Part shown: one piece after another, positions 1 to 6,978 of the stretch
Layout: the number at the start of each line of letters is the position of its first letter
Position numbering within the stretch: position 1 is the first letter of the stretch
Origin: Actinomycetes bacterium
Lineage (GTDB): Bacteria > Actinomycetota > Actinomycetes > Actinomycetales > Microbacteriaceae
Assembly: GCA_023421635.1 (NCBI GenBank)
Contig: JAEZSU010000030.1
Location: 1-8,564 of the forward strand
Length of the DNA stretch: 8,564 bases
Reading direction: 5' to 3'
Made by a program: the position numbers and the translations under genes
The notes under the pieces: model-generated
What the model was told of the DNA's origin: nothing
The model's database searches: none
The model's input: the letters and a program-made list of their open reading frames with translations, nothing else

Positions 1-821
1 TCGAGCATCACGTAGTTGGTGATGTCGACGAGCACCCCGAGCGAGCGGATGCCGGCGAGCGCGAGCCGCGTCGTCATCCAGGTGGGGGTGGGTCGTCCGG
101 CGTCGACGCCGCGCACCGTCCGCACCACGAACTCCGTGACGCCGATACGGCCGCGGATGGGGGCGTCATCGCGCACCGCGAGCGGGAAGCCGTCGCCGGG
201 GCGGACCTCGTCCGCCGGGCGCAGGCCCGGGTCGCGGAAGGCGGCGCCGGTCGCGTGCGAGTACTCGCGGGCGACGCCGCGCATCGACAGGGCGTACCCG
301 CGGTCGGGGGTGACGTTGATCTCCACGGCCACGTCGTCGAGTCCCAGCAGCGCGATCGCGTCGGTGCCGACTGGTGCGTCGATGCCGAGCTCGACCAGGC
401 GCAGGATCCCGGAGTGCTCGGTGCCGAGCCCGAGCTCCTTGGCCGAGGCGATCATGCCGTCGGAGACATGGCCGTAGGTCTTCCGCGCGGCGATCGGGAA
501 CGGCCCGGGCAGCACGGAGCCGGGAAGGGTCACCACGACCTTGTCGCCGGGGAAGAAGTTCCGGGCACCGCACACGATGCCCCGCACGCCGCCGTGCTCG
601 GGGCCGACGTCGACCTGGCACCACCGGATCGTCTTGCCGTTGCTCTGCGGCTCCTCGACGAACTCCTTGACCTCGCCGACGACGATGGGACCCGCCAGCT
701 CGAAGCGGTGGACGTCCTCCTCCTCGAACCCGACCCGCACGAGCGACGCCAGCACGTCCTCCGCGCTCGCGCCCTGGGGCACCTCGACGAATTCACGCAG
801 CCACGACAGAGGGACGCGCAT
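1..821 (-). CDS. pheT: Phenylalanyl-tRNA synthetase beta subunit, 5' part (runs off left edge)
   Basis: This is the N-terminal 273 residues of the beta subunit of the heterotetrameric phenylalanyl-tRNA synthetase, which charges tRNA-Phe in the cytoplasm. The frame is open from an ATG at 821-819 to the window edge with no stop. It begins [11 protein letters not shown], typical of PheT. Residues of about 40-150 form the EMAP/OB-fold tRNA-binding domain (IVCGARNF near 82-89, GPFPIAARKTYG near 106-117, SDGMIAS near 120-126). The family block VEINVTPDRGYALSMRGVARE lies at about 166-186 in place of the usual EINVTPNRxDCLSxxGIARE. The B3/B4 editing region begins near 210, and the end has AGIRSLGVLVDITNYVML. 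The full family length is about 800-850 aa, so roughly two thirds lies outside. The start overlaps the pheS stop as TGATG, implying translational coupling in a pheST operon. Recognition is by family knowledge and is very secure. Confidence 0.97.
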   Translation of the reverse strand, partial: MRVPLSWLREFVEVPQGASAEDVLASLVRVGFEEEDVHRFELAGPIVVGEVKEFVEEPQSNGKTIRWCQVDVGPEHGGVRGIVCGARNFFPGDKVVVTLPGSVLPGPFPIAARKTYGHVSDGMIASAKELGLGTEHSGILRLVELGIDAPVGTDAIALLGLDDVAVEINVTPDRGYALSMRGVAREYSHATGAAFRDPGLRPADEVRPGDGFPLAVRDDAPIRGRIGVTEFVVRTVRGVDAGRPTPTWMTTRLALAGIRSLGVLVDITNYVML

Positions 822-1867
822 CACACCACCATCCCGAACTGCTCGCTGAAGCGCACATCGCCTTCGGCCATGTCACGCATGTCCTTCACATCGGAGCGGA
901 ACATCAGCGTCCGCTCGAAGCCCATCCCGAACGCGAAGCCGGAGTACACCTCCGGGTCGATCCCGGCCGCGCGCAGCACGTTCGGGTTGACCATGCCGCA
1001 TCCGCCCCATTCGATCCAGCGGGCGCCGCCCTTGAACGTGGGGTGCCACAGGTCGAACTCGGCGCTCGGCTCGGTGAACGGGAAGTAGTTGGCACGGATG
1101 CGGGTCTTCGCCTCGGCGCCGAACAGCTGCTTGGCGACATGGTCGAGGGTGCCGCGCAGGTGCGCCATGGTGATGCCCTTGTCGACGACGAGGCCCTCGA
1201 ACTGGCTGAAGACGGGCAGGTGGGTCGCGTCGAACTCGTCGGTGCGGTAGACCCGGCCGGGGCAGACGATGTAGATCGGCAGGTCCCGCTCGAGCATGGA
1301 GCGCACCTGCACCGGGCTCGTGTGCGTGCGCATCACGAGGTGCCGCTGCTCGGGGGCGACGAAGAACGTGTCCTGCATCTGCCGCGCGGGGTGGTCGACG
1401 TCGAAGTTCAGTGCGTCGAAATTGAACCACTCGTGCTCGAGCTCGGGGCCCTCCGCGACCTCCCAGCCCATGCCGACGAAGATGTCGCCGACCTCCTCCT
1501 GGAGGAGGCTCAGCGGGTGGCGCGCGCCGACCCGGGTGCGGGTGGGCACGGCGGTGATGTCGATCCGCTCCGCCTCGAGCCGCGCGGCGGTCTCGGCTTC
1601 GGCCAGCGCCTCCTCGCGGGCGGCGAAGGCCTGCGTGACGCGGCCGCGTGCCTGCCCCACGAGCTTGCCGAACTCGGCCTTGCGCTCGTTGGGCACGTTG
1701 CGCAGCTGGGCGTTCAGGCGCGCGAGCGGTGAGGCGTCACCGGTGTGGGCGCTTCGCACCTGCTTGAGGGCGGCCGAGTCGGCCGCTGCGGCGATCGCGG
1801 CGAGCGCGTCATCGACCGCCTGGGCGACGGCCTCGGGCGTGATCGGGGTTTCGGATGCGTCGGACAC
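821..1867 (-). CDS. pheS: Phenylalanyl-tRNA synthetase alpha subunit
   Basis: Catalytic alpha subunit of cytoplasmic phenylalanyl-tRNA synthetase, 348 aa, a normal length for the family. An N-terminal helical coiled-coil arm (about 10-105, rich in Ala/Glu) binds tRNA. The class II catalytic core follows. [11 protein letters not shown] at 181-191 and [20 protein letters not shown] at 203-222 cover the motif 2 region. FTEPSAEFD at 264-272 belongs to the Phe-binding pocket. [15 protein letters not shown] at 310-324 is motif 3. The start is GTG at 1867-1865. No Shine-Dalgarno precedes it, but a TAGACT box ends 8 nt upstream, so the mRNA is probably leaderless. The stop overlaps the pheT ATG by one base. 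The 73-nt gap upstream separates it from gluD and holds both a gluD terminator hairpin and the pheS promoter, so pheST is a separate transcription unit from glu. Confidence 0.98.
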   Translation of the reverse strand: MSDASETPITPEAVAQAVDDALAAIAAAADSAALKQVRSAHTGDASPLARLNAQLRNVPNERKAEFGKLVGQARGRVTQAFAAREEALAEAETAARLEAERIDITAVPTRTRVGARHPLSLLQEEVGDIFVGMGWEVAEGPELEHEWFNFDALNFDVDHPARQMQDTFFVAPEQRHLVMRTHTSPVQVRSMLERDLPIYIVCPGRVYRTDEFDATHLPVFSQFEGLVVDKGITMAHLRGTLDHVAKQLFGAEAKTRIRANYFPFTEPSAEFDLWHPTFKGGARWIEWGGCGMVNPNVLRAAGIDPEVYSGFAFGMGFERTLMFRSDVKDMRDMAEGDVRFSEQFGMVV

Positions 1868-1875
1868 GAGTATCG

Positions 1876-1881
1876 AGTCTA
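1876..1881 (-). promoter_or_regulatory. Probable pheS -10 box (leaderless promoter)
   Basis: On the minus strand TAGACT (1881-1876) fits the actinobacterial TAnnnT -10 consensus. It lies 8 nt before the GTG start of pheS, so transcription would begin at or within a base or two of the start codon. No convincing TTGACA-like -35 is present at 16-18 nt spacing, which is common for such promoters. The call rests on the box, its distance, and the absence of a Shine-Dalgarno. Confidence 0.55.
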
Positions 1882-1918
1882 CGCGGCGCGCACCCGCTCC
1901 CCCGCGGCAGGAGGGATG

Positions 1919-1939
1919 CCGGTGCGGGACCGCACCCGG
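1919..1939 (-). terminator. Terminator-like hairpin behind gluD
   Basis: GGTGCG (1921-1926) pairs with CGCACC (1931-1936) around a 4-nt loop. Two further C-G pairs (1919-1920 with 1938-1939) continue the stem across a one-base bulge at 1937. The hairpin begins 2 nt after the gluD stop codon. No U-run follows on the minus strand, so it is a high-GC hairpin rather than a canonical intrinsic terminator. Its place between gluD and the pheS promoter supports a role in ending the glu transcript. Confidence 0.5.
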
Positions 1940-1940
1940 T

Positions 1941-2843
1941 TCACGCCTCGTCGCGGCGGGACGCGCGCTGGGTCACGATGAGCTCGGTGTCGGTGACCTC
2001 TTGCACGGGCTGGTTCGCACCGGCCACGGCGACGCCCGACGACGAGCGGCGGAGCCGGCGCTCGACCACGGTCGCGACGAGGGAGAGGATGAGGCACAGG
2101 CCGATGTAGATGACCCCGACGATGATCGTGGCCGGCACGATGGGCGAGCCGAGCGCCGCCTGCGACCCGATGTAGCGTGCGTAGAAGAGCAGCTCCTCGT
2201 AGGTGATGATGTAGCCGAGCGCCGTGTCCTTCAGGGTCACGACGAGCTGGGCGATGATGACCGGCATCATCGCGCGCACGGCCTGCGGCAGCAGGATGAA
2301 CCGCATCACGCCGCTCTTTCGGAGCCCCAGCGCGTATCCGGCCTCGCGCTGCCCGTTCGGCAGCGACTCCACGCCCGCGCGGAACACCTCGGCGAGCACC
2401 GAGCCGTTGTAGGCGATGAGCGCGATCACGACCGCCCAGTACGGTTCCATCCGCACCCCGACGGCCGGCAGGCCGTAGTAGAGCAGGAACATGAACACCA
2501 GCACCGGCACGGCGCGCAGCACCTCGATCACGGCGGTGAACGGCATCCGGACCCAGGCGTGGTCCGACAGTCGCCCGATGGAGAGCAGGAAGCCGAGCAC
2601 GAGCGCGCCGACCGCCGCGACCACGAAAGCGGAGAGGGTGCTGAGTGTGGCCTCGCCGATCTGCACCCACACCGCGGTGTAGGTGAAGGCGGACCACTTG
2701 CGGGCGGTGAACTGGCCGGTGTCGATCAGCCGCCAGACGAAGAACCCGATGATGGCGGCGACCACGAGGACGGTGAGGACACCGAGGATGCGGTTGCGGA
2801 CGATCGCCTTCGGGCCGGGGACGTCGTAGAGGACGCTGCTCAT
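1941..2843 (-). CDS. gluD: Glutamate-type ABC importer permease (GluD-like)
   Basis: Second integral-membrane subunit of a polar amino acid (HAAT/PAAT family) ABC importer, 300 aa, paired with GluC to form the channel. A hydrophobic segment at about 19-39 comes first, then transmembrane helices near 68-90, 105-125, 134-152, 190-212 and 238-262. The cytoplasmic EAA coupling loop is [20 protein letters not shown] at 167-186, with Gly at the expected position, and contacts the ATPase GluA. The last 38 residues or so are a charged tail rich in Ser, Glu and Arg. The start chosen is ATG at 2843, which overlaps the gluC stop as ATGA and implies coupled translation. The frame stays open 14 codons further upstream, but that stretch lies inside gluC and has no family similarity. 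The substrate is inferred from synteny with corynebacterial gluABCD; another acidic or polar amino acid is possible. Confidence 0.9.
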   Translation of the reverse strand: MSSVLYDVPGPKAIVRNRILGVLTVLVVAAIIGFFVWRLIDTGQFTARKWSAFTYTAVWVQIGEATLSTLSAFVVAAVGALVLGFLLSIGRLSDHAWVRMPFTAVIEVLRAVPVLVFMFLLYYGLPAVGVRMEPYWAVVIALIAYNGSVLAEVFRAGVESLPNGQREAGYALGLRKSGVMRFILLPQAVRAMMPVIIAQLVVTLKDTALGYIITYEELLFYARYIGSQAALGSPIVPATIIVGVIYIGLCLILSLVATVVERRLRRSSSGVAVAGANQPVQEVTDTELIVTQRASRRDEA

Positions 2844-3496
2844 CGTGCCACCAGCCATCTGTTCTCGAGACTGCGTTGCGCCCACGACAGCAGGAGCACC
2901 AGGGCGACGAACACGATTGCGACCCAGAGGATCACGATGAGCTGGTTCTCGCCGCGCTCACTGAGATACGCGCGCACCGAGCCGAGGTTCACGACCGAGA
3001 AGCCGGCGGCGACCGTGGTGTTCTTCAGCAGGGCGATGAGGACGCTCATGAGCGGGGGGATCACTGAGCGGAACGCCTGCGGCATGACCACCAGCGACAT
3101 CACCTGCCCGAACCTCAGCCCGAGCGCCCTGGCCGCCTCCGCCTGCCCGACCGGGACGGTGTTGATGCCGGAGCGGATCGTCTCCGCGACGTAGGTCGCG
3201 GTGTAGATCCCGAGCGCGCTGATCGCGAGAAGGAGCGGGATGGGGGCGGTGAGCCGGAGGCCGAGCAACGGCGGCAGCGCGAACGCGAAGGCGAAGAACA
3301 CCAGCGTGAGCGGGGTGTTCCGGATGGTGTTGACGTACAGGGTGCCGATCGCCCGCGCGACCGGGATCGGGGAGACGCGCATGGCCCCGACGATCGTGCC
3401 GAGGACGAGCGCGACCGCTCCCCCGGCGACGAACAGGATGAGCGTGCCCAGCAGGCCCGCCCACCACACGTCGAGGTTGTCCGAGATGACGCCCAC
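2840..3496 (-). CDS. gluC: Glutamate-type ABC importer permease (GluC-like)
   Basis: First permease of the importer, 218 aa, close to the usual 220-230 aa. It begins GVISDNLDVWWAGLLGTLIL. Transmembrane helices lie near 15-37, 62-80, 85-105, 145-165 and 186-205. IRNTPLTLVFFAFAF at 58-72 is the typical polar amino acid permease block. The EAA loop is EAARALGLRFGQVMSLVVMP at 120-139. The start is GTG at 3496-3494, preceded by a strong Shine-Dalgarno (AGGAAGGGG) 5 nt away. The frame is open for 20 more codons, but these read as proline/glycine-rich translation of the gluB-gluC hairpin and are not expected in the family. A 61-nt spacer with a perfect 12-bp stem separates it from gluB. Downstream it overlaps gluD by 4 nt (ATGA), so the two permeases are likely made in equal amounts. 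Confidence 0.92.
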   Translation of the reverse strand: MGVISDNLDVWWAGLLGTLILFVAGGAVALVLGTIVGAMRVSPIPVARAIGTLYVNTIRNTPLTLVFFAFAFALPPLLGLRLTAPIPLLLAISALGIYTATYVAETIRSGINTVPVGQAEAARALGLRFGQVMSLVVMPQAFRSVIPPLMSVLIALLKNTTVAAGFSVVNLGSVRAYLSERGENQLIVILWVAIVFVALVLLLSWAQRSLENRWLVAR

Positions 3497-3524
3497 CGCG
3501 TCCCCTTCCTGTCTTGCGGACGGC

Positions 3525-3553
3525 ACCGGGGGCGGCGCTCGGCCGCCCCCGGT
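3525..3553 (-). promoter_or_regulatory. Perfect 12-bp stem-loop between gluB and gluC
   Basis: ACCGGGGGCGGC (3525-3536) and GCCGCCCCCGGT (3542-3553) are exact reverse complements with a 5-nt loop (3537-3541). The stem begins 4 nt past the gluB stop and ends upstream of the gluC Shine-Dalgarno. There is no U-run on the minus strand, so full termination is not expected. The likely role, by analogy with the hairpins behind other binding-protein genes, is to protect the gluAB segment from 3' decay or to terminate partially. Either would give more GluB than permease. Confidence 0.7.
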
Positions 3554-3557
3554 CACG

Positions 3558-4457
3558 TCACTCGTCTACTGCAGGCTGTTCGCCGTCGATCCCCGCCGGG
3601 GCGAGGTGCTCCTCGAACAGTGCGGTCCACACGTCTCCGCCGTCGGTGAAGAGCTCGTTGATGTGGTCCTTCAGCACCGTGTCGCCCTTGGGCAGCCCGA
3701 CGCCGTAGCGCTCCTCGCTGAAGGGCTCGCCGGCGATCTTCAGCACGTCCGGCTCGAGCGCCACGTACCCGGCGAGGATCGCCTCGTCGGTCGTGATCGC
3801 GTCGACCTGTCCCTGCTTCAGCTGCTCCACGCACTGCGAGTACGTGTCGTTCTCGACGGTGTCGCCGGGGTTGTACTCGTCGCGGATGCGCTGCAGCGGG
3901 GTCGAGCCGGTGACCGAGCACACGACCTTGCCCGCGAGGTCCTCGGGGCCCTTGATGGAGTCGTCGTCCTTCGCGACCAGCAGGCCCTGGCCGGTGATGA
4001 AGTACGGCCCGGCGAAGTCGATCTGCTGCTTGCGGCTGTCGGTGATCGAGTAGGTGCCGACGTAGTAATCGATGTCGCCGTTGACGATCGCCTGCTCGCG
4101 GTTCGCTGACGGGATGGTCTTGAACGTGATCTGGTCCTCGTCGAAGCCGAGCGACGCCGCGATCCAGCGGGCGATGTCGACGTCGAAGCCGGTGCGCTCA
4201 CCGCTCACCGCATCCTCGTACCCGAGTCCGGGCTGGTCGTTCTTGACGCCGATGACGACGCCGCCTCGCTCGACCATCCGGTCGTAGGTGGGGCTGCCGT
4301 CGAGCGAGACGTCCTCGGCGACCTCCCAGAGGGCCTCCTGGGTCTCGCCGTCACCGCCCGCTCCCGGGTCGGTGGGCGAACCGCTGTTGCAGGCGGTCAG
4401 GCCCAGCGCCGCGACGGCGGCGAGACCGATGCCTGCGAGCATTCGTGAGGTGCGCAT
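3558..4457 (-). CDS. gluB: Glutamate-type ABC importer substrate-binding lipoprotein (GluB-like)
   Basis: Extracellular solute-binding protein, family 3, 299 aa, membrane-anchored. It captures the amino acid and delivers it to GluC/GluD. The signal peptide runs MRTSR then a hydrophobic core (6-20) to a lipobox LTAC with Cys23 as the lipidation site. A Gly/Ser/Pro/Asp-rich linker follows (about 24-40). The mature fold has VVIGVKNDQPGLGY (67-80), the family signature GFDVDIARWIA (90-100), and SITDSRKQQIDFAGPYFITG (137-156). Cys180 and Cys209 could form a disulfide. The ATG at 4457 is chosen because AAGGAG sits 6 nt upstream and a typical signal peptide follows; 23 upstream in-frame codons have no signal character. 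The strong ribosome site and the hairpin after the gene fit high GluB output. Glutamate is the likely ligand from context, not proven by visible residues. Confidence 0.93.
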   Translation of the reverse strand: MRTSRMLAGIGLAAVAALGLTACNSGSPTDPGAGGDGETQEALWEVAEDVSLDGSPTYDRMVERGGVVIGVKNDQPGLGYEDAVSGERTGFDVDIARWIAASLGFDEDQITFKTIPSANREQAIVNGDIDYYVGTYSITDSRKQQIDFAGPYFITGQGLLVAKDDDSIKGPEDLAGKVVCSVTGSTPLQRIRDEYNPGDTVENDTYSQCVEQLKQGQVDAITTDEAILAGYVALEPDVLKIAGEPFSEERYGVGLPKGDTVLKDHINELFTDGGDVWTALFEEHLAPAGIDGEQPAVDE

Positions 4458-4480
4458 GTGCTTCTCCTTGCTGTGGGGAT

Positions 4481-4510
4481 GCTGCCTGGCAGCGGGGCGC
4501 GCGGTCCGCG
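4481..4510. other. Two short palindromes in the gluA-gluB spacer
   Basis: GCTGCCTGGCAGC (4481-4493) and CGCGGTCCGCG (4500-4510) are both perfect odd-centred palindromes, 6 nt apart, in the 89-nt gap between the gluA stop and the gluB start. In RNA they could form small hairpins (5-bp and 4-bp stems with 3-nt loops). They may be processing or stability elements, or chance in GC-rich DNA. No known operator is recognised. Confidence 0.3.
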
Positions 4511-4546
4511 TCGCTCCTTCCTTCATCCGGCCGGGGGGACCGCTGT

Positions 4547-5338
4547 TCAGTGGGTGAAGAGTTTGGAGAGGAAGTCCTTCGCCCGCTCGCTCTCGGGCGC
4601 GGTGAAGAAGGTGTCGGGGCTGGCCTGCTCGACGATGCGGCCGTCCGCCATGAATACGACGCGGTCGGCCGCCCGCCGCGCGAACCCCATCTCGTGGGTG
4701 ACGACGATCATGGTCATGCCGCTCCGGGCGAGGGAGGTCATGACGTCGAGGACCTCGTTGATCATCTCCGGATCGAGCGCGCTGGTGGGCTCGTCGAAGA
4801 GCATCACCTTGGGCTGCATGGCGAGGGCACGGGCGATCGCGACGCGCTGCTGCTGGCCACCGGAGAGCTGCGCGGGGAGCTTGTCGGCCTGCGCGTCGAC
4901 GCCGACGCGCTCGAGCAGCGCCCGCGCCTCGCGCTCGGCATCCGCCTTGCGCATCCGCCGGACCTTGATGGGACCGAGCGTCACGTTCTGCAGGACGGTG
5001 AGGTGGGCGAAGAGGTTGAAGGACTGGAACACCATGCCGACGTCCGCTCGGAGCTCAGCCAGCGCCCTCCCCTCACGCGGGAGTTCCCGGCCGTCGATCG
5101 TGATCGTCCCGCTCGTGATGGTCTCCAGGCGGTTGATCGTGCGGCACAGCGTCGACTTGCCGGACCCCGACGGTCCGATGACCACGACGACCTCGCCGCG
5201 GTGCACGGTGAGGTCGATGTCCTGGAGCGCCTGGAACTGCCCGTAGTGCTTCTGCACGTCGGTGAGGACGACGAGCGGGTCGCCCCGCCGCACCGAGAAG
5301 TTCGAGGTCGGCGGAGCCGGGTCCTGAGGGTCCGTCAT
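4547..5338 (-). CDS. gluA: Glutamate-type ABC importer ATP-binding protein (GluA-like)
   Basis: Cytoplasmic ATPase that powers the importer, 263 aa. All nucleotide-binding motifs are intact: Walker [10 protein letters not shown] (55-63), Q-loop Gln105 in MVFQSFN, ABC signature LSGGQQQR (158-165), Walker B VMLFDEP (178-184), D-loop SALD (186-189) and H-loop His215. The [14 protein letters not shown] stretch and the EMGFAR block are typical of GlnQ/GluA-type polar amino acid ATPases. A polar N-terminal extension of about 22 residues precedes the usual LTDVQKHYG start of the fold. The ATG at 5338 is supported by a TAGCCT box 6 nt upstream and no Shine-Dalgarno, so the operon mRNA is probably leaderless. 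It is the first gene of gluABCD. The gap to gluB is 89 nt, long enough for separate translation of gluB from its own strong ribosome site. Confidence 0.95.
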   Translation of the reverse strand: MTDPQDPAPPTSNFSVRRGDPLVVLTDVQKHYGQFQALQDIDLTVHRGEVVVVIGPSGSGKSTLCRTINRLETITSGTITIDGRELPREGRALAELRADVGMVFQSFNLFAHLTVLQNVTLGPIKVRRMRKADAEREARALLERVGVDAQADKLPAQLSGGQQQRVAIARALAMQPKVMLFDEPTSALDPEMINEVLDVMTSLARSGMTMIVVTHEMGFARRAADRVVFMADGRIVEQASPDTFFTAPESERAKDFLSKLFTH

Positions 5339-5344
5339 GCAGCA

Positions 5345-5350
5345 AGGCTA
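5345..5350 (-). promoter_or_regulatory. Probable gluABCD -10 box (leaderless promoter)
   Basis: TAGCCT on the minus strand (5350-5345) fits TAnnnT and lies 6 nt before the gluA ATG, with no Shine-Dalgarno in between. Transcription would start at or next to the A of ATG. No good -35 is seen at 17-18 nt; a TGGACA at 5382-5377 is too far away (26 nt). Confidence 0.5.
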
Positions 5351-5375
5351 GGAACGCCGGACCGCACATGAGGGG

Positions 5376-5384
5376 TTGTCCACA
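5376..5384 (+). promoter_or_regulatory. Single DnaA-box-like sequence upstream of gluA
   Basis: TTGTCCACA matches the form of DnaA box favoured in high-GC actinobacteria (E. coli: TTATCCACA). It lies in the 86-nt gap between the methyltransferase gene and gluA, just upstream of the glu promoter, and is flanked by ATGAG (5368-5372) and CTCAT (5390-5394). It is alone, so it is not an origin. It could be a titration or regulatory site, or chance. Confidence 0.35.
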
Positions 5385-5424
5385 GCACTCTCATCCAGTT
5401 CTCACGAACCGGACGCGGACCGGG

Positions 5425-6237
5425 TCAGGACGGGTCGGCGGCGCGCTGCGCGAACGCGGACTCGTAGAGGCAGACGCTCGCCGCCGTGGCGAGGTTCAGC
5501 GACTCCGCCGCGCCGTAGATCGGCAGCCGGAGCACGGTGGAGACGAGTTCGAGGGACTCGTCCGACAGCCCGCGCGCTTCGTTGCCGAACAGCCACGCGG
5601 TGGGCTCGGCCAGCATCCCGCGCGACCGGGCGGCGAGCAGGTCCTCGCCCTTCACGTCGGCGGCGATGATGCGCAGGCCGGCGGCCTCCACGGCGGGCAC
5701 CACGTCCTGCAAGTCGCCCGCGCGGGACACGGCGACGTGGAAGAGCGAGCCGGTGGTGGCGCGGACCACCTTGGGGTGGAACGGGTCGACCGTGCGGCCG
5801 GTGAGCAGCACCGCATCCGCTCCCGCGGCGTCGGCCGCGCGGATGATGGTGCCGAGGTTGCCGGGGTCGCGGACCTCTTCGCAGATCGCGAGCAGGCGCG
5901 GCCGCTCGGCGAGCACATCCTTCAACGCGGTGGGGAACTGCCGGGCGACGGCGACGATGCCCTGCGGCGTGACCGTGTCGCTCATGGCCTCGATCACGTT
6001 CTCGGCCGCGAACTGCACCTCGATGCCGGCAGCCTCCGCCGCCTCTCGGACTGCGGGGTGGCGCTCGACGGCGGTCGGCGTGGCGTACAGCTCCAGCACG
6101 CCCTCGGGCCGGTACCGGATCGCCTCGGACACCGCCTGGGGGCCTTCCAGCAGGAACGACCCGGTCTCGTCGCGGGCGCTGCGCTTGGCGAGCTTGGCGA
6201 CGGCGCGTACGCGGGGCGATCGCGGGTTTTCGAGCAC
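5425..6237 (-). CDS. SpoU/TrmH-family RNA 2'-O-ribose methyltransferase
   Basis: SAM-dependent SPOUT-class methyltransferase, 270 aa, predicted to methylate a ribose 2'-OH in rRNA or tRNA. An N-terminal substrate-binding domain (about 1-105, containing [21 protein letters not shown] and an L30e/L7Ae-like fold) precedes the trefoil-knot catalytic domain. Motif 1 is NLGTIIRAA (127-135) with Arg133, motif 2 is [10 protein letters not shown] (216-225) with the conserved Asn219 and Glu220, and motif 3 is [16 protein letters not shown] (240-255) with Ser246 and Asn248. All key residues are present. The start is GTG at 6237, with TAGGAT 6 nt upstream and no properly spaced Shine-Dalgarno. The nearby GAGGA would be only 1 nt from the start. 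The family member in this neighbourhood (B. subtilis YsgA lies next to pheS-pheT) acts on 23S rRNA as far as I recall. The exact nucleotide target cannot be read from the sequence. Confidence 0.92.
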   Translation of the reverse strand: MLENPRSPRVRAVAKLAKRSARDETGSFLLEGPQAVSEAIRYRPEGVLELYATPTAVERHPAVREAAEAAGIEVQFAAENVIEAMSDTVTPQGIVAVARQFPTALKDVLAERPRLLAICEEVRDPGNLGTIIRAADAAGADAVLLTGRTVDPFHPKVVRATTGSLFHVAVSRAGDLQDVVPAVEAAGLRIIAADVKGEDLLAARSRGMLAEPTAWLFGNEARGLSDESLELVSTVLRLPIYGAAESLNLATAASVCLYESAFAQRAADPS

Positions 6238-6243
6238 GTCCTC

Positions 6244-6249
6244 ATCCTA
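6244..6249 (-). promoter_or_regulatory. Probable -10 box for the SpoU methyltransferase gene
   Basis: TAGGAT on the minus strand (6249-6244) fits TAnnnT and ends 6 nt before the GTG start, giving a leaderless transcript. It lies 24 nt past the rplT terminator stem, so the methyltransferase gene seems to have its own promoter rather than depending on infC-rpmI-rplT read-through. No clear -35 is visible. Confidence 0.5.
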
Positions 6250-6273
6250 GGCCGCCCGCCGCACCGCGAACGA

Positions 6274-6310
6274 CGAAGGGGCGCCCACCACACGGGTGGG
6301 CGCCCCTTCG
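6274..6310 (-). terminator. Terminator of infC-rpmI-rplT
   Basis: CGAAGGGGCGCCCACC (6274-6289) and GGTGGGCGCCCCTTCG (6295-6310) form a perfect 16-bp stem with a 5-nt loop. It starts 11 nt after the rplT TAA stop. Only a weak T-containing tail (TCGTTCG) follows on the minus strand, as is usual for actinobacterial terminators. It is the strongest hairpin in the window and closes the translation-factor operon. Confidence 0.85.
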
Positions 6311-6321
6311 AGGGATGCGGG

Positions 6322-6708
6322 TTACGCGGAGGCCTTGGCGGCGTTCACGTCGGCCGGCAGCGCGGCCTTGGCGGTCGCGACCAGCGACGCGAAGGTCGCG
6401 GGCTCGTTCACCGCGAGCTCGGCGAGGATGCGGCGGTCGACCTGCACGCCCGCCAGACCCAGACCCTGGATGAAGCGGTTGTAGGTGATGCCGTTCGCAC
6501 GCGCTGCGGCGTTGATGCGCTGGATCCACAGGCGGCGGAAGTCGCCCTTGCGCTTGCGACGGTCGCGGTACGCGTAGACGAGGGAGTGGGTGACCTGCTC
6601 CTTCGCCTTGCGGTACAGGCGCGAACGCTGTCCGCGGTAACCGGAGGCGCGCTCGAGGATGACGCGACGCTTCTTGTGGGCGTTTACTGCCCGCTTGACT
6701 CTAGCCAT
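6322..6708 (-). CDS. rplT: 50S ribosomal protein L20
   Basis: L20 binds 23S rRNA early in 50S assembly, and in other bacteria it also represses its own operon. At 128 aa it is about 10 residues longer than the usual 117-118 aa, the excess being an Ala-rich C-terminal tail ([11 protein letters not shown]). The N-terminal basic extension ([20 protein letters not shown], residues 2-21), then [18 protein letters not shown] and [21 protein letters not shown], are classic L20 blocks. The ATG at 6708 is preceded by TAGGAA about 6 nt upstream. The gap to rpmI is 27 nt, consistent with one infC-rpmI-rplT mRNA ended by the stem at 6274-6310. Near-complete conservation makes the call certain. Confidence 0.98.
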   Translation of the reverse strand: MARVKRAVNAHKKRRVILERASGYRGQRSRLYRKAKEQVTHSLVYAYRDRRKRKGDFRRLWIQRINAAARANGITYNRFIQGLGLAGVQVDRRILAELAVNEPATFASLVATAKAALPADVNAAKASA

Positions 6709-6735
6709 GATTCGTTCCTAACTGACGTGCGTCGC

Positions 6736-6930
6736 TCAGAGACCGAGCAGCTTCTTGGCGACCTTCGAGTCACCCGCGGCCAGGACCTGCTCCTGGTTCA
6801 GGCGACGCGTGCGGCGGCTCGACTTGCCCTCGAGGTTGTGGCGCATGTTCGCCTGCTGCTTCATGAGCTTGCCGCTCCCGGTCAGCTTGAACCGCTTCTT
6901 GGCGCCCGAGTGGGTCTTCTGCTTCGGCAT
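6736..6930 (-). CDS. rpmI: 50S ribosomal protein L35
   Basis: Small basic large-subunit protein, 64 aa, the normal size. It begins [20 protein letters not shown], the diagnostic L35 block, followed by [24 protein letters not shown]. It sits in the middle of the standard infC-rpmI-rplT operon. The ATG at 6930 has AAGGAAGAG just upstream. The 48-nt gap to infC contains a short hairpin (6953-6966). Confidence 0.98.
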   Translation of the reverse strand: MPKQKTHSGAKKRFKLTGSGKLMKQQANMRHNLEGKSSRRTRRLNQEQVLAAGDSKVAKKLLGL

Positions 6931-6952
6931 GTTCTCTTCCTTCGTTGTGCGT

Positions 6953-6966
6953 CCCGCCTGGGCGGG
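6953..6966 (-). other. Short hairpin in the infC-rpmI spacer
   Basis: CCCGC (6953-6957) pairs with GCGGG (6962-6966) around a 4-nt loop, between the infC stop and the rpmI ribosome site. There is no U-run. It could tune infC against rpmI-rplT expression or be a chance GC-rich stem. Confidence 0.3.
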
Positions 6967-6978
6967 CGTCTGTGGGGC

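Noticed and set aside
1296..3194. Long plus-strand open frame (about 630 codons) antisense to pheS, gluD and gluC
   Set aside because: Same shadow effect: His/Asp/Arg-rich translation over membrane permease genes, without a ribosome site or recognisable domain.
3497..3556. Possible 20-residue N-terminal extension of GluC
   Set aside because: It translates the 12-bp stem-loop into a Pro/Gly-rich peptide; the GTG at 3496 has a strong Shine-Dalgarno and gives the normal family start.
5408..5424. CCGG repeats behind the methyltransferase stop as its terminator
   Set aside because: Only a 4-bp stem can form and there is no U-run; too weak to call.
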